Shown piece by piece: positions 1 through 11,182 of a stretch of DNA of 64,000 nt. Source of the stretch: Cryptomeria japonica (Eukaryota; Streptophyta; Pinopsida; Cupressales; Cupressaceae); the NCBI RefSeq assembly GCF_030272615.1, contig NC_081413.1:161260849-161324848 (forward strand), read 5' to 3'. Each line of letters begins with the position of its first letter. The stretch's first letter is position 1. The translations under genes were made by a program, and so were the position numbers. The notes under the pieces were generated by a model. The model was not told the DNA's origin. It saw only the letters and a program-made list of their open reading frames with translations, and ran no database searches.

Positions 1-2667
1 TAAATAAATAGAGATTTATTTAATTAATAGAAGAATTAGGCTTAAATAATTAAATAAATAAAAATATTTATTTAATTAGACAAGACAATTTTAGGTGTCT
101 ATAAATAGAAAAAGAGAAATTACTTGAAAGGAAAATAATATCAAAACACCAAAAGAATATTATGTATGATGGTGAAAATTCTTTAAGAGAAAGAACTATG
201 CCGCTAGTTTGAGAATCTACAAAATAATTGAATTAGACAAGAAAAATACATATAAGGAAACATAGTTATAAATCATAAAGCTACAAAACTGTTAGGTTTG
301 AACATCATAAAATTATATATAGAAGCATAAATAATATATATACACAAAGGAGAATAAAAATATATCAAATAAACTAAAATTTTGAGCCAACAAAGTTAAA
401 GAAACCTCAATGTGGGAGTTTATCTCAATAATATGCATTGTTTCCAAAATATAATAGAAAATAAGAAACAACACATTGAATATTTATTAAATAATTAGAA
501 GTATATGGTGAGTTAATTTGATTGCTTTAAGGAGATAATAAATACAAAATCCAAGAAAGAAATTATTGCAAATGAGAGGGCATGAATCAAATAATAGCTT
601 ACTCTATCTCTAGGGGGCATGAAAAAATCATAATATAAAAATGGATCACATGCTAGCAAGTTGTATTATGCTAGAAAACTATGGGTGTAAAATATAAGCC
701 ATATAAAGCACATATGTTACCAAGTTGTATTAAACTAGGTGAAACATAGGACACCACGGTAGGAAATATGAAGGCCCATAGTCTAGCAAGTTGTTATGCT
801 AGGTGGTTCATATGCTAATAGGTTATGACATATGAAAGTCCATGGACTAGTGAGATGTGTTTAGCTTGGTGATTTATATGCTACCCACACTACAAGGAGC
901 ATAATAAAAACCAAGGCCTTAGGGGATAAATAATTTAGGGAGCATTAAAATAAATAATAACATGAGGGATAAAATAACAAAGCACCATAGAGAGTGAAAA
1001 TGGACAAGGTGCATTTAAGTATGTATGAGTAAGTATAATGTAAATGACCCCACTTAAAGTATTAGCATGTGTAGTATGAAAATATTTAAAGGAAAATAAA
1101 AGGGGAAGAAAGAATGGAGGGGGTCCTTAGAAAGTATGTGCACCTCAAAAAGAAGTTGTCCTTGCCCTTTAGAATATAGGTGATGACAACAATGAAAACA
1201 TATTATATTATTATAAAAAATAAAGTATGGATGCAAGTGAAATTGTACCACTATGAATGGAAATGAAAAAAATAAAGAAAGCTATGAGTTCCACATAGTG
1301 GCCAAAAACACAATAAAATAAGGTGTAAATACCTTATGAGAAAAGAGGGCCAAATAGAGGTTTACTATATGCTATGTCCTCTAATAATAATGCTAGAGGT
1401 AATCAAAATGAATCAAATAGAGGTGAACCTCATATCAGTTTTCAAGTAAAGAAGATGCAAGTGCCTCAATAGATGGAAGAGTGATGAAAATAGAGTCAAT
1501 AATTTGTATCTTATCTTTCAAGGATTGACATTCACTAGTAGAATAACTAAGGAATTGATGATATACATAGAATGAAAGTTTCAGTTAAATATGTTTAGCA
1601 AATTTCGTGTGAGTAAGAGGAGGAAGAGTGATTAAGTATGATTTGAGAAGCCTCAACAATATATTCTCTTGTTTATAAAAAGTAGGAATCAATATTTTCT
1701 CTTTTGTAGAAACATTTAAATTCTTAAAAGAAGAAATCATAGAAATTAGACAGAAGAAGAGGGGGAAATGTAGATAAAGGAGAAGAATGGTAACCTAAAC
1801 CTATTGTAGAAAAGTGTAGTAGTGATTCTATAGAGACCTTAGTTTCTTTTTCCATGCACACAAGACAATTTTCTTTATACCATTCTTAGAAATAATTGTA
1901 AATCCAAGATCATCACATGTATTCAAAGAAGAGAGAGCAAGAGACACAATTCCACCATCCTTGTAAAAATGAGAAGTATAATTGCATGTTGGAGAATTAG
2001 TACCTAAATTATTAGAGGAAGAAAGATGAATTAGGATGAGAATATGGATCCTTGTTAAATGAAGGATCGTAAAAGTTAGAAGGGCTAGCCTTATGGTCTC
2101 TAGGTCTACGTGGGGTGAAATATAAGGAGCCCAAATCACTACCAAAACATGAATTAGAAAAAGAACATCATCATCATAAAAAAAGGTGATGACGATGTAG
2201 ACAAAAGTTAAAATTAATGAAAAGAATAAATAAAATGCTTCACATGAATTGATTCAACTTGTTGATAGTATTTAAATGGGTTAGGATTTTATCATAGTGT
2301 ATATGCTTTATTATGATAGATGAATTGAATAGAATGATGCATATTATATGGGACTACACCCATGACATGGATCCATTATTTACCAAGAAGAAGGTTATAT
2401 AATAAATCACTTGGTATTACATATACTAGAGTGGGTAAAATAACAAGTCCAAACTCAATAAACAATGTGATTATACCATGAGTTTGGCGAACAATGTTAT
2501 CAAAGCCATAGATAGATAAAGTAGTAGGAGAGAGATAATAAGGATCAACTTTAATGAAATATATCAAATCAGTACAAAAAATGCTAAATCTTGATCTAAT
2601 ATCAACAAGGGCACATTTGATAACAATTTAATTAACAAAAATAATTATTATAAGGAATTAGATAGAT
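1..2667. other. AT-rich host spacer without recognisable gene
   Basis: This is the left flank of the Copia element A. Only short reading frames occur, the longest about 105 codons on the minus strand at 1828-2145. None shows a domain or composition typical of a plant protein. The same AT-rich character resumes at 32861 on the other side of element A, so the two flanks were contiguous before the insertion. I see no RNA gene or promoter. Confidence 0.6.
645..880. repeat. Degenerate short tandem-like repeat
   Basis: A phrase of the form 'tagcaagttgttatgctagg' recurs in varied forms near 650, 718, 783 and 845, often with 'catatg' nearby. Spacing is about 65-70 bp. The copies are strongly diverged, so the period is approximate. 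Confidence 0.4.
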
Positions 2668-2672
2668 TATAC

Positions 2673-4071
2673 TATTGGTATTTGATTGAAGATTGCATTG
2701 ATGTACTATCGTGTTGTCATTGATGTCAATTGTAACCGGTAATGATGTTGTTTTGCAACCAGTAGTTGATCAAGTGAATGAAATATATATTAGTTTAGAA
2801 GCAATGAGATCAACTGGTAACCCTACTTGTTGATGTGTCAAACCCTAACTGATAGAGCTTGGTGAATCAGTTGTATTGGTTTATGATCAAATGGTGAACA
2901 ATAATGATTATGCCATGTATGCATGTTGTATGTGATGAGTTTCAAGTGGTTTTTGGTGCGTAAAGATAAAAATTTTATCTTGGGAATGAGTGAGTACATT
3001 TCCTGAAGAGGAAACCACGTGATGAGTTATAGGAATTGATGAGCGGTGATCAAGGAGTATTCAAGGTTGTCTTGTACAATGTGTTGATGATTTCTATGTA
3101 ATCTAATGGTAATACTTGAACCAATTTGTTTGTAATCTCTATGAGATCTTAGGTTTGTAATGTGTTACCAACCTATTATTTTTCTTATAAGGTTGATGAG
3201 TTATTGTGTTGTAGTGTTGGCAATTTTGGTCAAGTGTTAGTGTGATGGATTGCCAAACCAGAAGGAGTATCTGTAGTATGTGTGAAGGAAGATAGGAGAA
3301 TGAAAAGGATCTGATCAAGAAGAGTAGTGCTATTTACCAGATCAACAAAACCCTATTGTTCTCTAACAATTACAACAGTTAAATCCCTTAACTAGGTAAG
3401 ATTTAACAAGCTTAGTGCTATCTAAATCCTCTAACCAGGTGATCCATTATCTTGGATTTCAAATCCTCTATCGAGGTTACTCCTAACAGGGTATTACTTC
3501 CAACAAGGCATTATAGTCAATCCCTTAACCAGGTGGTCCCTAATAGGATCTATTCCCAACAGGACATTTTGTAAAGCTTTAACAGGCTTGGCTCCTAACA
3601 GGGTGAACTTCAGAAGAGTTCAAAATACTTATGGGTATTTATCCCCACCGTGGTTTTTCCCATTTGGTTTTCCACATCAAAAATCATTGTGTCAAGTGGT
3701 GAATGGTTTTTGTGGTCATTTTTTCTATGGTTAATTTGCTTAACTGTTAAATCCACTTAGTTATGTTAAGATGATCGACAGTAATCTGAAATGTGCTTTT
3801 ATTGTTGTCAGTAAAGTATTTTGATGTATTGGTTAAATGTTTTGGGAGTTTCAGATCTGTTATATTGTTATTTTGATATGACAATCAACCAGTATACTTG
3901 ACAGTGCTATTGAAGTTTGAAGTTTGAAGTTCAATGTTTGAACCAATTTGTTCAGTGATTGACTTGTGAGATTGTTTTTAAGTTTGGTAAAAGTTAAGTC
4001 AGTTTTCCATCTACTGATTCACCTCCCCTCTCAGTAGTTGTCTGGATCCTTATTGATTCATCATATCATCA
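2673..4071 (+). repeat. 5' LTR of element A
   Basis: It matches 31516-32855 along its length with many substitutions and small indels. The right end is 'atatcatca', directly before the primer site. The left end reads TATTGG, whereas the 3' copy has the canonical TGTTGG. It carries the conserved hairpin motif at 3643-3680. Confidence 0.93.
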
Positions 4072-4073
4072 AT

Positions 4074-4085
4074 TGGTATCAGAGC
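4074..4085 (+). other. Primer binding site of element A
   Basis: TGGTATCAGAGC starts three bases after the 5' LTR. It is the usual plant Copia site complementary to the 3' end of initiator tRNA-Met. Confidence 0.93.
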
Positions 4086-4141
4086 ATTTCAAGTCCTCTA
4101 GTGTCTAAGCCTAACAACTTGAGGTAAAGATCTAGAAGAAC

Positions 4142-4987
4142 ATGATGAAGAAAGAAGGTTTTAAGTTTAATAGGATAAACTACAAAATATGGAGTGATAG
4201 GATGAAAATATATATCAAGAGTCTAGGAAGTCAATATTGGGAACATGTTACAAAATATACTGCACCTAGTGGGATTCTGTCTGATGATCAAAAGAAAGAG
4301 AAACAAGAGAATAATCAAGCATTGGAGGCCATTATCATTTTTTTGTTTGGTTCAAAGTATGTTGATGTCCATGGTCTGGAGACTTCTTATGATGTGTGGA
4401 AGAAACCTGAGGAGATCTATAGCAGTGATGAGCATGTGAAGATTGGCAAAGAAGAGAGTTTGAGAGGTAAATTTGATGACATGCAGATGGCTAAAGGTGA
4501 GAATATTCAACAGTATGGTTAGAGGATCAAGGAGATAGTTGATGAGATCAAGAGTGTTGGTGGTAAGGTGGAGGATACCACAGTGGTTAGTAAAGTATTG
4601 AGAACCCTTCTATTGGTCTACGCTATCTGAGTTGCAACCATTTAGGAACTAAAGTCTATTGATAAAACTTAGGTAACTCTTGACTCCATCATTGGTAAAC
4701 TTGCTACATTTAAGTTAAATGGTTATGATGGTAGTGCTCAGAAATCTAAATTTGCATTTAGAGCTTCATTTGCTAACCCACCTGTGAGGAAAAGTAGAGA
4801 TGTTAGTCACAGTTATGAGCCTAGATCCAGTAGAGAATTTGAGGATGAAGACAGTCTGATCGAGCTTGAAGAATTGTTGGCCAAGCGGTTACCCAGAGGT
4901 ACCGATAAGTACAAAGGTAAACTATCTTTGAAGTGTTTTGCATGTAACAAGATTGGACATATTGCTGCTAACTGTTCTAATGGTGAC
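4142..4987 (+). pseudogene. Copia gag of element A (broken)
   Basis: It starts at an ATG 57 bp after the primer site. The N-terminal half resembles the UBN2/gag-polypeptide type of plant Copia nucleocapsid proteins ('NYKIWSDRMKIYI'). The C-terminal part holds a complete CCHC zinc knuckle, CFACNKIGHIAANC, near 4932-4973. In-frame stops occur at 4520 and several places near 4620-4670, so it cannot give a full product. The reading resumes at 10422 after element G, in the same frame once one copy of GTGAC is removed. Gag would package element RNA in cytoplasmic particles. Confidence 0.88.
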
Positions 4988-6638
4988 TGATGCCGGAGCA
5001 TCCAGGAGGGCAAATGAACAAAGGAGGACACCAAGGAATAAGGAGAGTGATATGACATCACTAGAGGTCAATTGGAATGTTTTGAAGCCTATAATGGCCT
5101 ATTGTAATGTTGAATTCAATAAATTATGTAAAAATCCTAAAGGTCCTGATAAAGGCCTAAGGACCAAAATGCAATGTAATAGGATGATGGAGTCTAGATA
5201 GGTTGGATAGGAGTTTATTGTGATTTAATGATCTTATTATGTCAAAATAAGTTGAATGGGATAGGTTTTAGTTGATTAAAAGTATTAGAAATAAAGTTGA
5301 AAATTCAACTTTTGAATTTCAACAACTAGTTCCAGTTTTGGTGGGAAATAAGTTTTAGAGTTGTTTTGACATTTTAATCACTTGGATTAGTTGGAGATTG
5401 GTTGGAGTTGGTTGGGGAAGGTCTTATAAAGTCTCTAAAGTAATTTTTGTGTGGTTGGATGATGCTGGTACGGACTTGTACGGACTGTCTCAGAAAATTA
5501 ATTAAAAAACTCTTTATTTGCTGTCAAATCCTTGTTTTTTCATGCTTTCTTTGCATTGAAAGGCTAAGGGATCATCATTGCTGTACATTGGGGGTTTATT
5601 AGTTATTACTTTGATTTATTGAGTGCATTTTTGAAGTCTTGAAAGTATCATATTTTTATTTATTGCTGACTGTCCCAGAAAAGACAGTGATTTTTTCACT
5701 AATTTGTGAATTTCCAAGCATGTAAGGATCCATCCTATGAATGTACAGGTCTGATTCTCATAGGATGGATGCCAAATAACATGTACAATAGTTTAATAAC
5801 CCATGATTGATAGGAAGGAGTGAAGAGTGCAGGTGTACACCATGAAAGTTGCATGAAAGTTGAAGAAAAGTGACTGGAAATGAGTGAAAATGAAGGCTAG
5901 AGTGTAGCAGCAGAGAATCTAATTGAACAAGGGGGGTATTTTATGCATTGAAGTGTCTAGACACACCATTTTAAAGGTGTTTGAACTTTGGTTGAGCCTT
6001 GGAAGTGATTGGAAGTGATATTTCTAGAAAGCCCTAGGGAAAAGGGTGATTTAGTGAGGTTTTTGGTGTTTGGGTATCTAGGAGTGCAACCAAGACCTAA
6101 GACCTGAAAAATACTTGGTTTGGGAACATAATAAGAGACTGTAAAAAAGGGTTTAATCTGGTGTTAAGTTTTGTTGGTACTTCCTTTGTAAAGTGGGTGG
6201 TTTTTAAGGCTAAAAAGGGGCACATTTGAGGACAGCAAAAGGTTCGTCCAAAACAACCTATATTGGTTTTCTGATATGTAGTGTAAAATCCAAATGGGTG
6301 TCTAAATATGTAATTTTTTTGTCAAGTGTTTTGGGATGATTTGGAGAAAAGTTGAAAATACCCGATTTGGAGGCTACAAGGAATAGAGCCTAGAAGAGCA
6401 AGTTTGGTTTATGAGTTTGAGTCTGAGTTTGGGGGTGTGTAGAACCTTGTCTTATGGTGTTTGGGATGTGTTAAGACCAATAGAGGTGTTGGAACAAACC
6501 ATTTTGATGTTATCCTTGGTTGGGTGTGTTGAGTTGAGTTTGGTTTTGAATCACCTAGCATGTAGAGGATCCTTTGATGTGTCTCCTTGAGTTGATTTAA
6601 TCCTTAGGGAGAGTTCCAGAGTTGATCTCTCTGCATAA
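4988..6638 (+). repeat. 5' LTR of element G
   Basis: It begins TGATGCCGGAG and ends GCATAA; the 3' copy ends GCATCA, so the terminal CA has changed here. It is the same length as the 3' LTR. A TATA-like box lies at 5423-5431. The first about 70 codons are open in the frame that continues the protease in the 3' copy. Confidence 0.92.
5423..5431 (+). promoter_or_regulatory. TATA-like box in LTR of element G
   Basis: CTTATAAAG lies about 440 bp into the LTR and is repeated unchanged at 9201-9209 in the 3' copy. It is a plausible start signal for the element transcript; no other support. Confidence 0.4.
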
Positions 6639-6640
6639 AG

Positions 6641-6652
6641 TGGTATCAGAGC
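6641..6652 (+). other. Primer binding site of element G
   Basis: TGGTATCAGAGC follows the 5' LTR after two bases, matching the initiator tRNA-Met type. Confidence 0.9.
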
Positions 6653-6691
6653 ATCAGTAAAAGATCTGGTGAAGGTTTGGTAAGGGTAGTT

Positions 6692-7843
6692 ATGGCACCT
6701 AAGAATCAATTGGCAAGAGAACTAGAAGAATTGAAGGAAATCCTAGAAAGGGAAAGAAGGGAAAGAAGGGAACAAGATGCAGCAAGAGAGCAGGCTAAAG
6801 CAAGAGAAGAAAGACAATGGAGAAGAGAAAGAGAGAATATGCAAGCAAGGATAGAAAACCTTGAGAGGGATAGAAGAAGAAGAATGGCGCAAGACAACAT
6901 AGGGAACAATGATGAAGAAGAAGTGAATGAGGTAGCAGACCAAGAGCAGCCAACAAATGACATAGATGACCCTGAAGAAAGAAGGTTGGTTAGATTGTTG
7001 AAGGCAGTACAAGGTAGTGGAGGTAAGAGTCATATTGATTTGCCTATCTATCAGGGGAAGATGGATAGTGAAGAGGTGTTGGGATGGCTTGATGCCTTGG
7101 ATAACTATTTTGAGTTTGAAGAAATGGAAGAGGAGAAGAAAGTGAAATTTGCAAAGACAAAGTTGAGAGGTACAACATTGACATGGTGGACTAGTTTTCA
7201 AAATGATAGGATGGTAAGAGGATTAACAAAAGTGTCTACATGGTCAAGGATGAGAAGTTTGATGAAGGAGCAGTTCCTACCTTCTGATTATACCATTCAT
7301 GTGAAGAGGATGAGGCAAAATCTGAAGCAAAAAGAAATGGATGTAATGGCTTATACTGAGCAATTTCACAAGCTTAGTATTAGAGGAGGATATGAGGAAG
7401 AAGAGGAGAAAATAGCCAGGTATATAAATGGCTTGAGATACAACTTACAAGATGAGATTGGTCTACAAGTACCTAGAACCTTGGGTGAATGCTATCAGTT
7501 GGCCATTAGGGCTGAGGAGAAGTTGAAGAGAAAACAAGAAAGATCAAGTAATGGTGGAAGAGGAGGCATTTCTAATAGAGGAAGAGGTAATAGAGATCAA
7601 GGGCAAGGCAACAATGAGAAAGGCAAAGAAATTTTTTCAGAACCAAGAGGAGGATGCAACCCTAGAGGTGGTAGATTTGGAGGAGGAAGAGGAAGTGGAA
7701 TCTTTACAGTAAGTGTTTTCATTGCAATGAGATTGGGCACCAATCATTCAGATGCCCTAAGTGGAATGAATCAGAACAAGGCAGAGATAGAAGAGTGTAT
7801 ATGGTACAAGAAGATGAGAAGAAAGAAGAATCAAAGAGAGTAG
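6692..7843 (+). CDS. Ty3-type Gag polyprotein of element G
   Basis: The ATG at 6692 opens a frame of about 383 codons. The N-terminus is strongly charged and probably coiled coil, with runs such as RERREQDAAREQ over about residues 10-75. A Retrotrans_gag-type capsid domain follows at about residues 120-270, with 'LDALDNYFEFEEMEEE' and 'TLTWWTSF' in it. A Gly/Arg-rich tail comes next. The zinc knuckle is not in this frame: it lies at 7714-7755 (CFHCNEIGHQSFRC) in the frame of the downstream protease. Loss of one T in the run near 7702 would explain this. After the shift point this frame encodes meaningless residues to the stop at 7841. It forms the particle shell in the cytoplasm. Confidence 0.88.
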   Translation: MAPKNQLARELEELKEILERERRERREQDAAREQAKAREERQWRRERENMQARIENLERDRRRRMAQDNIGNNDEEEVNEVADQEQPTNDIDDPEERRLVRLLKAVQGSGGKSHIDLPIYQGKMDSEEVLGWLDALDNYFEFEEMEEEKKVKFAKTKLRGTTLTWWTSFQNDRMVRGLTKVSTWSRMRSLMKEQFLPSDYTIHVKRMRQNLKQKEMDVMAYTEQFHKLSIRGGYEEEEEKIARYINGLRYNLQDEIGLQVPRTLGECYQLAIRAEEKLKRKQERSSNGGRGGISNRGRGNRDQGQGNNEKGKEIFSEPRGGCNPRGGRFGGGRGSGIFTVSVFIAMRLGTNHSDALSGMNQNKAEIEECIWYKKMRRKKNQRE

Positions 7844-8979
7844 ACCCAGTTCTTGAAGGTGACTTCTTGATGGTAAGGCAAGGTGAGAAACTTCAGCAAG
7901 AACCAAAGGTAACAATCTTTAGAACTACTTGTTTATGCAAAGGAAAGATATGTAAGGTAATCATTGATTCAGGATCACATAGTAATCTTGTGTCTCTTGA
8001 TATGATAACCAAGTTAGGAATTGTACCATTTGACCATCCTAATCCCTACAAGGCCACTTGGGTCACCCAACAACAGCATGTAGAGGTTAGTTTGAAGGCT
8101 TATGTGAATTTTTCTATTGGTCCATATCAGGATAAGGTGTTATGTGATGTGGTCCCTATGACTTGTGCACATTTGATCTTAGGAAGACCTTGGCAGCATA
8201 GTAGAAGGACACTCCATGATGGTTTTGATAACACATATATGGTTCATAAAGATGGTCAGAAGTATAAATTGAATCCTTTACCTTTGGGGGTCTTGAAAGA
8301 GCATCCTATAATATGTTTTGGTGAGCATTTACCAATGATACAACAGGGTACAAAACACGAAGATACTGGTTGGAAGGAAGACGTTAATTTGCAGCAGACT
8401 ATGAGAAAAAACAGTCCTCTTCATGATGATTTATGGGATTTGTCTTTTGTACAAATTGGTTTAGTAAAATGTCCTATTGTTGAGCAGGGATATGTGGATG
8501 TGAAAGAGAAGTTGCAGATACAGCAAGTGGATCAGAGAAGAGCAGATGTACAGACTAGTTATGAGCAGCCATGTCCTAGACAAGGACACACCAAAGCATG
8601 TTTTGTTTCTAATCCATTTTGTGATGTGAGTACAGGTTGGAAAGGAAGGAAGCAGGTCACATTTGGGGACTATCTGATCCCTACTCAAAGGATGATAGCA
8701 AAAAGAAATCAGACTGATCATTGGAGCAATTCTTGGGACAAGAATTTTCTTATTGGTGGGGAGTATGATGCCGGAGCATCCAGGAGGGAAAATGAACAAA
8801 GGAGGACACCAAGGACTAAGGAGAGTGATATGACATCACTAGATGTCAATTGGAATGTTTTGAAGCCTATAATGGCCTATTGTAATGTTGAATTCAATAA
8901 ATTATGTAAAAATCCTAAAGGTCCTGATAAAGGCCTAAGGACCAAAATGCAATGTAATAGGATGATGGAGTCTAGATAG
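7714..8979 (+). CDS. Zinc knuckle and retropepsin of element G, reading into the 3' LTR
   Basis: This frame starts with the displaced CCHC knuckle of gag and continues without a stop to 8979. The retropepsin active site is IIDSGSHSNLVS, near 7960-7995. The second conserved strand, HLILGRPW, is near 8170-8190. A linker of about 180 codons with no recognised domain follows. The frame then crosses the polypurine tract and enters the 3' LTR at 8766, adding about 70 codons before stopping. In intact Ty3 elements RT would follow; here it is missing. Protease would cleave the Gag chains inside particles. The tail is Lys/Arg/Asn-rich and resembles nothing I know. Confidence 0.85.
   Translation, partial: CFHCNEIGHQSFRCPKWNESEQGRDRRVYMVQEDEKKEESKRVDPVLEGDFLMVRQGEKLQQEPKVTIFRTTCLCKGKICKVIIDSGSHSNLVSLDMITKLGIVPFDHPNPYKATWVTQQQHVEVSLKAYVNFSIGPYQDKVLCDVVPMTCAHLILGRPWQHSRRTLHDGFDNTYMVHKDGQKYKLNPLPLGVLKEHPIICFGEHLPMIQQGTKHEDTGWKEDVNLQQTMRKNSPLHDDLWDLSFVQIGLVKCPIVEQGYVDVKEKLQIQQVDQRRADVQTSYEQPCPRQGHTKACFVSNPFCDVSTGWKGRKQVTFGDYLIPTQRMIAKRNQTDHWSNSWDKNFLIGGEYDAGASRRENEQRRTPRTKESDMTSLDVNWNVLKPIMAYCNVEFNKLCKNPKGPDKGLRTKMQCNRMMESR
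8752..8765 (+). other. Polypurine tract of element G
   Basis: TATTGGTGGGGAGTA-type purine-rich sequence stands directly before the 3' LTR. It lies inside the open reading frame. Confidence 0.7.
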
Positions 8980-10416
8980 GTTGGATAGGAGTTTATTGTG
9001 ATTTAATGATCTTATTATGTCAAAATAAGTTGAATGGGATAGGTTTTAGCTGATTAAAAGTATTAGAAATAAAGCTGAAAATTCAAATTTTGAATTTCAA
9101 CAACTAGTTCCAGTTTTGGTGGGAAATAAGTTTTAGAGTTGTTTTGACATTTTAATCACTTGGATTAGTTGGAGATTGGTTGGAGTTGGTTGGGGAAGGT
9201 CTTATAAAGTCTCTAAAGTAATTTTTGTGTGGTTGGATGATGCTGGTACGGACTTGTACGGACTGTCTCAGAAAATTAATTAAAAAACTCTTTATTTGCT
9301 GTCAAATCCTTGTTTTTTCATGCTTTCTTTGCATTGAAAGGCTAAGGGATCATCATTGCTGTACATTGGGGGTTTATTGGTTATTCCTTTGATTTATTGA
9401 GTGCATTTTTGAAGTCTTGAAAGTATCATATTTTTATTTATTGCTGACTGTCCCAGAAAAGACAGTGATTTTTTCACTAATTTGTGAATTTCCAAGCATG
9501 TAAGGATCCATCCTATGAATGTACAGGTCTGATTCTCATAGGATGGATGCCAAATAGCATGTAAAATAGTTTACTAACCCATTATTTACAGGAAGGAGTT
9601 AAGAGTGCAGGTGTACACCATGAAAGTTGCATGAAAGTTGAAGAAAAGTGACTGGAAATGAGTGAAAATGAAGGCTAGAGTGTAGCAGCAGAGAATCTAA
9701 TTGAACAAGGGGGGTATTTTATGCATTGAAGTGTCTAGACACACCATTTTAAAGGTTTTTGAACTTTGGTTGAGCCTTGGAAGTGATTGGAAGTGATATT
9801 TCTAGAAAGCCCTAGGGAAAAGGGTGATTTAGTGAGGTTTTTGGTGTTTGGGTATCTAGGAGTGCAACCAAGACCTAAGACATGAAAAATCCTTGGTTTG
9901 GGAACATAATAAGAGACTGTACAAAAGGGTTTAATTTGGTGTTAAGTTTTGTTGGTACTTCCTTTGTAAAGTGGGTGGTTTTTAAGGCTAAAAAGGGGCA
10001 CATTTGAGGACAGAAAAGGGTTCGTCCAAAACAACCTATATTGGTTTTCTGATATGTTGTGTAACATCCAAATGGGTGTCTAAATATGTAATTTTTTTTT
10101 CAAGTGTTGTGGGATGATTTGGAGAAAAGTTGAAAATACCCGATTTGGAGGCTACAAGGAATAGAGCCTAGAAGAGCAAGTTTGGTTTATGAGTTTGAGT
10201 CTGAGTTTGGGGGTGTGTAGAAACTTGTATTATGGTGTTTGGGATGTGTTAAGACCAATAGAGGTGTTGGAACAAACCATTTTGATGTTATCCTTGGTTG
10301 GGTGTGTTGAGTTGAGTTTGGTTTTGAATCACCTAGCATGTAGAGGATCCTTTGATGTGTCTCCTTGAGTTGATTTAATCCTTAGGGAGAGTTCCAGAGT
10401 TGATCTCTCTGCATCA
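8766..10416 (+). repeat. 3' LTR of element G
   Basis: Same length as 4988-6638. It ends GCATCA immediately before the GTGAC duplication. Positions 8766-8979 are translated as the tail of the protease frame. Confidence 0.92.
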
Positions 10417-11182
10417 GTGACACTGAGCATAAGCGTGAGAAGTAAAAGAAAGACAAAGGAAAAGGAAAAAGAGATTGCCTCATTGTAGTTGATGGTGGAA
10501 TCATAGATGAGGGATCTGAGGGAGATGCTAATGAAGACATTGTATTTGTTGCCATTAAATTATAGAGGAGGCATCTGATCAAAAGGCATTATTTTCTCAC
10601 ATGGATAGTTCTAATGATTGGATCATAGATAGTGGTTGTTCACATCGCATGACTGGTGACTGGAGTAAATTTCTTACTTTGAAGGAATTTGATGGAGGAG
10701 TTGTAAGATTTGGAAATGACTCACCCTACATGGTAAAAGGAAAGGGAACCATTTCTCTTAATGGAAAGAGCAGTGCAATTGAAGGATTAAAACACAATCT
10801 TTTGAGTGTAGCTCAACTAAATGACATAGGTTATCCATTATAACTCAAGAATGGAATGTGAAAAATCTAGGAGAGAAAAGGTGAACTGATTGCTACTGGC
10901 AAGTAGACAAAAGGTAACCTATTTCACCTAAACCCTAAAGTTAACAACTATTTAATTGCTAAAATAGATGATAGTTGTCTTTGGCATCAAAGATTTTGTC
11001 ATTTAAATTTTGATTACATTGTCAAAGTCAGTAAGAGGTTTGCCTCAGTTAGACAAATTGGTGAATGCTCTGTGTAAGAAATGTCAGTTAGGAAAGATGA
11101 CATTCTCAACTTTTAAGAGCAAATCTTTCTCAGCAGAACATTTGTTAGATTTGGCTCATACAAAACTCTATGGACCAATTAG
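10417..11182 (+). pseudogene. Element A protease, GAG-pre-integrase and start of integrase (broken)
   Basis: This is the continuation of the A polyprotein after element G. The Copia protease active site reads WIIDSGCSHRMTGD near 10619-10660. The HHCC-type GAG-pre-integrase region follows ('LWHQRFCHLNFD' near 10980, then 'CKKCQLGKM'). The first integrase residues are 'LAHTKLYGPI'. An early stop lies near 10450 and the frame shifts more than once. At 11178-11182 the sequence changes to minus-strand element B sequence, so the catalytic core of integrase is lost. Confidence 0.85.

Larger units (their letters stand above)
4988..10416 (+). mobile_element. Ty3-like gag-protease LTR element G, non-autonomous
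   Basis: The target duplication is GTGAC at 4983-4987 and 10417-10421. The two LTRs, 4988-6638 and 8766-10416, are both 1651 bp and differ at roughly 29 positions by eye (about 1.8 percent). That makes G one of the younger insertions here. The internal part is only 2.1 kb. It holds a Ty3-type gag, a zinc knuckle and an aspartic protease, then runs straight into the polypurine tract. RT, RNase H and integrase are absent, with no remnants, so this looks like a designed gag-protease element and not a decayed full one. It needs enzymes supplied in trans. Confidence 0.92.

Noticed and set aside
1828-2145. 105-codon minus-strand frame as a gene
   Set aside because: No domain, no supportive composition and no sign of flanking exons.
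4784-5201. Independent small genes spanning the A gag and the G LTR
   Set aside because: The frame crosses a mobile element border (4988); the parts belong to the gag of A and to the LTR of G.
6706-7201. Minus-strand frames of 85 and 152 codons
   Set aside because: Antisense shadows of the purine-rich gag of element G.
7690-7714. Programmed frameshift between gag and protease of element G
   Set aside because: No convincing slippery heptamer is seen. One missing T in the run near 7702 restores the knuckle in frame, so a simple deletion is more likely.
10411-10416. 3' LTR of element G ending at 10413 (TCTGCA)
   Set aside because: Ending at 10416 (GCATCA) makes the GTGAC target duplication exact on both sides and gives equal LTR lengths.
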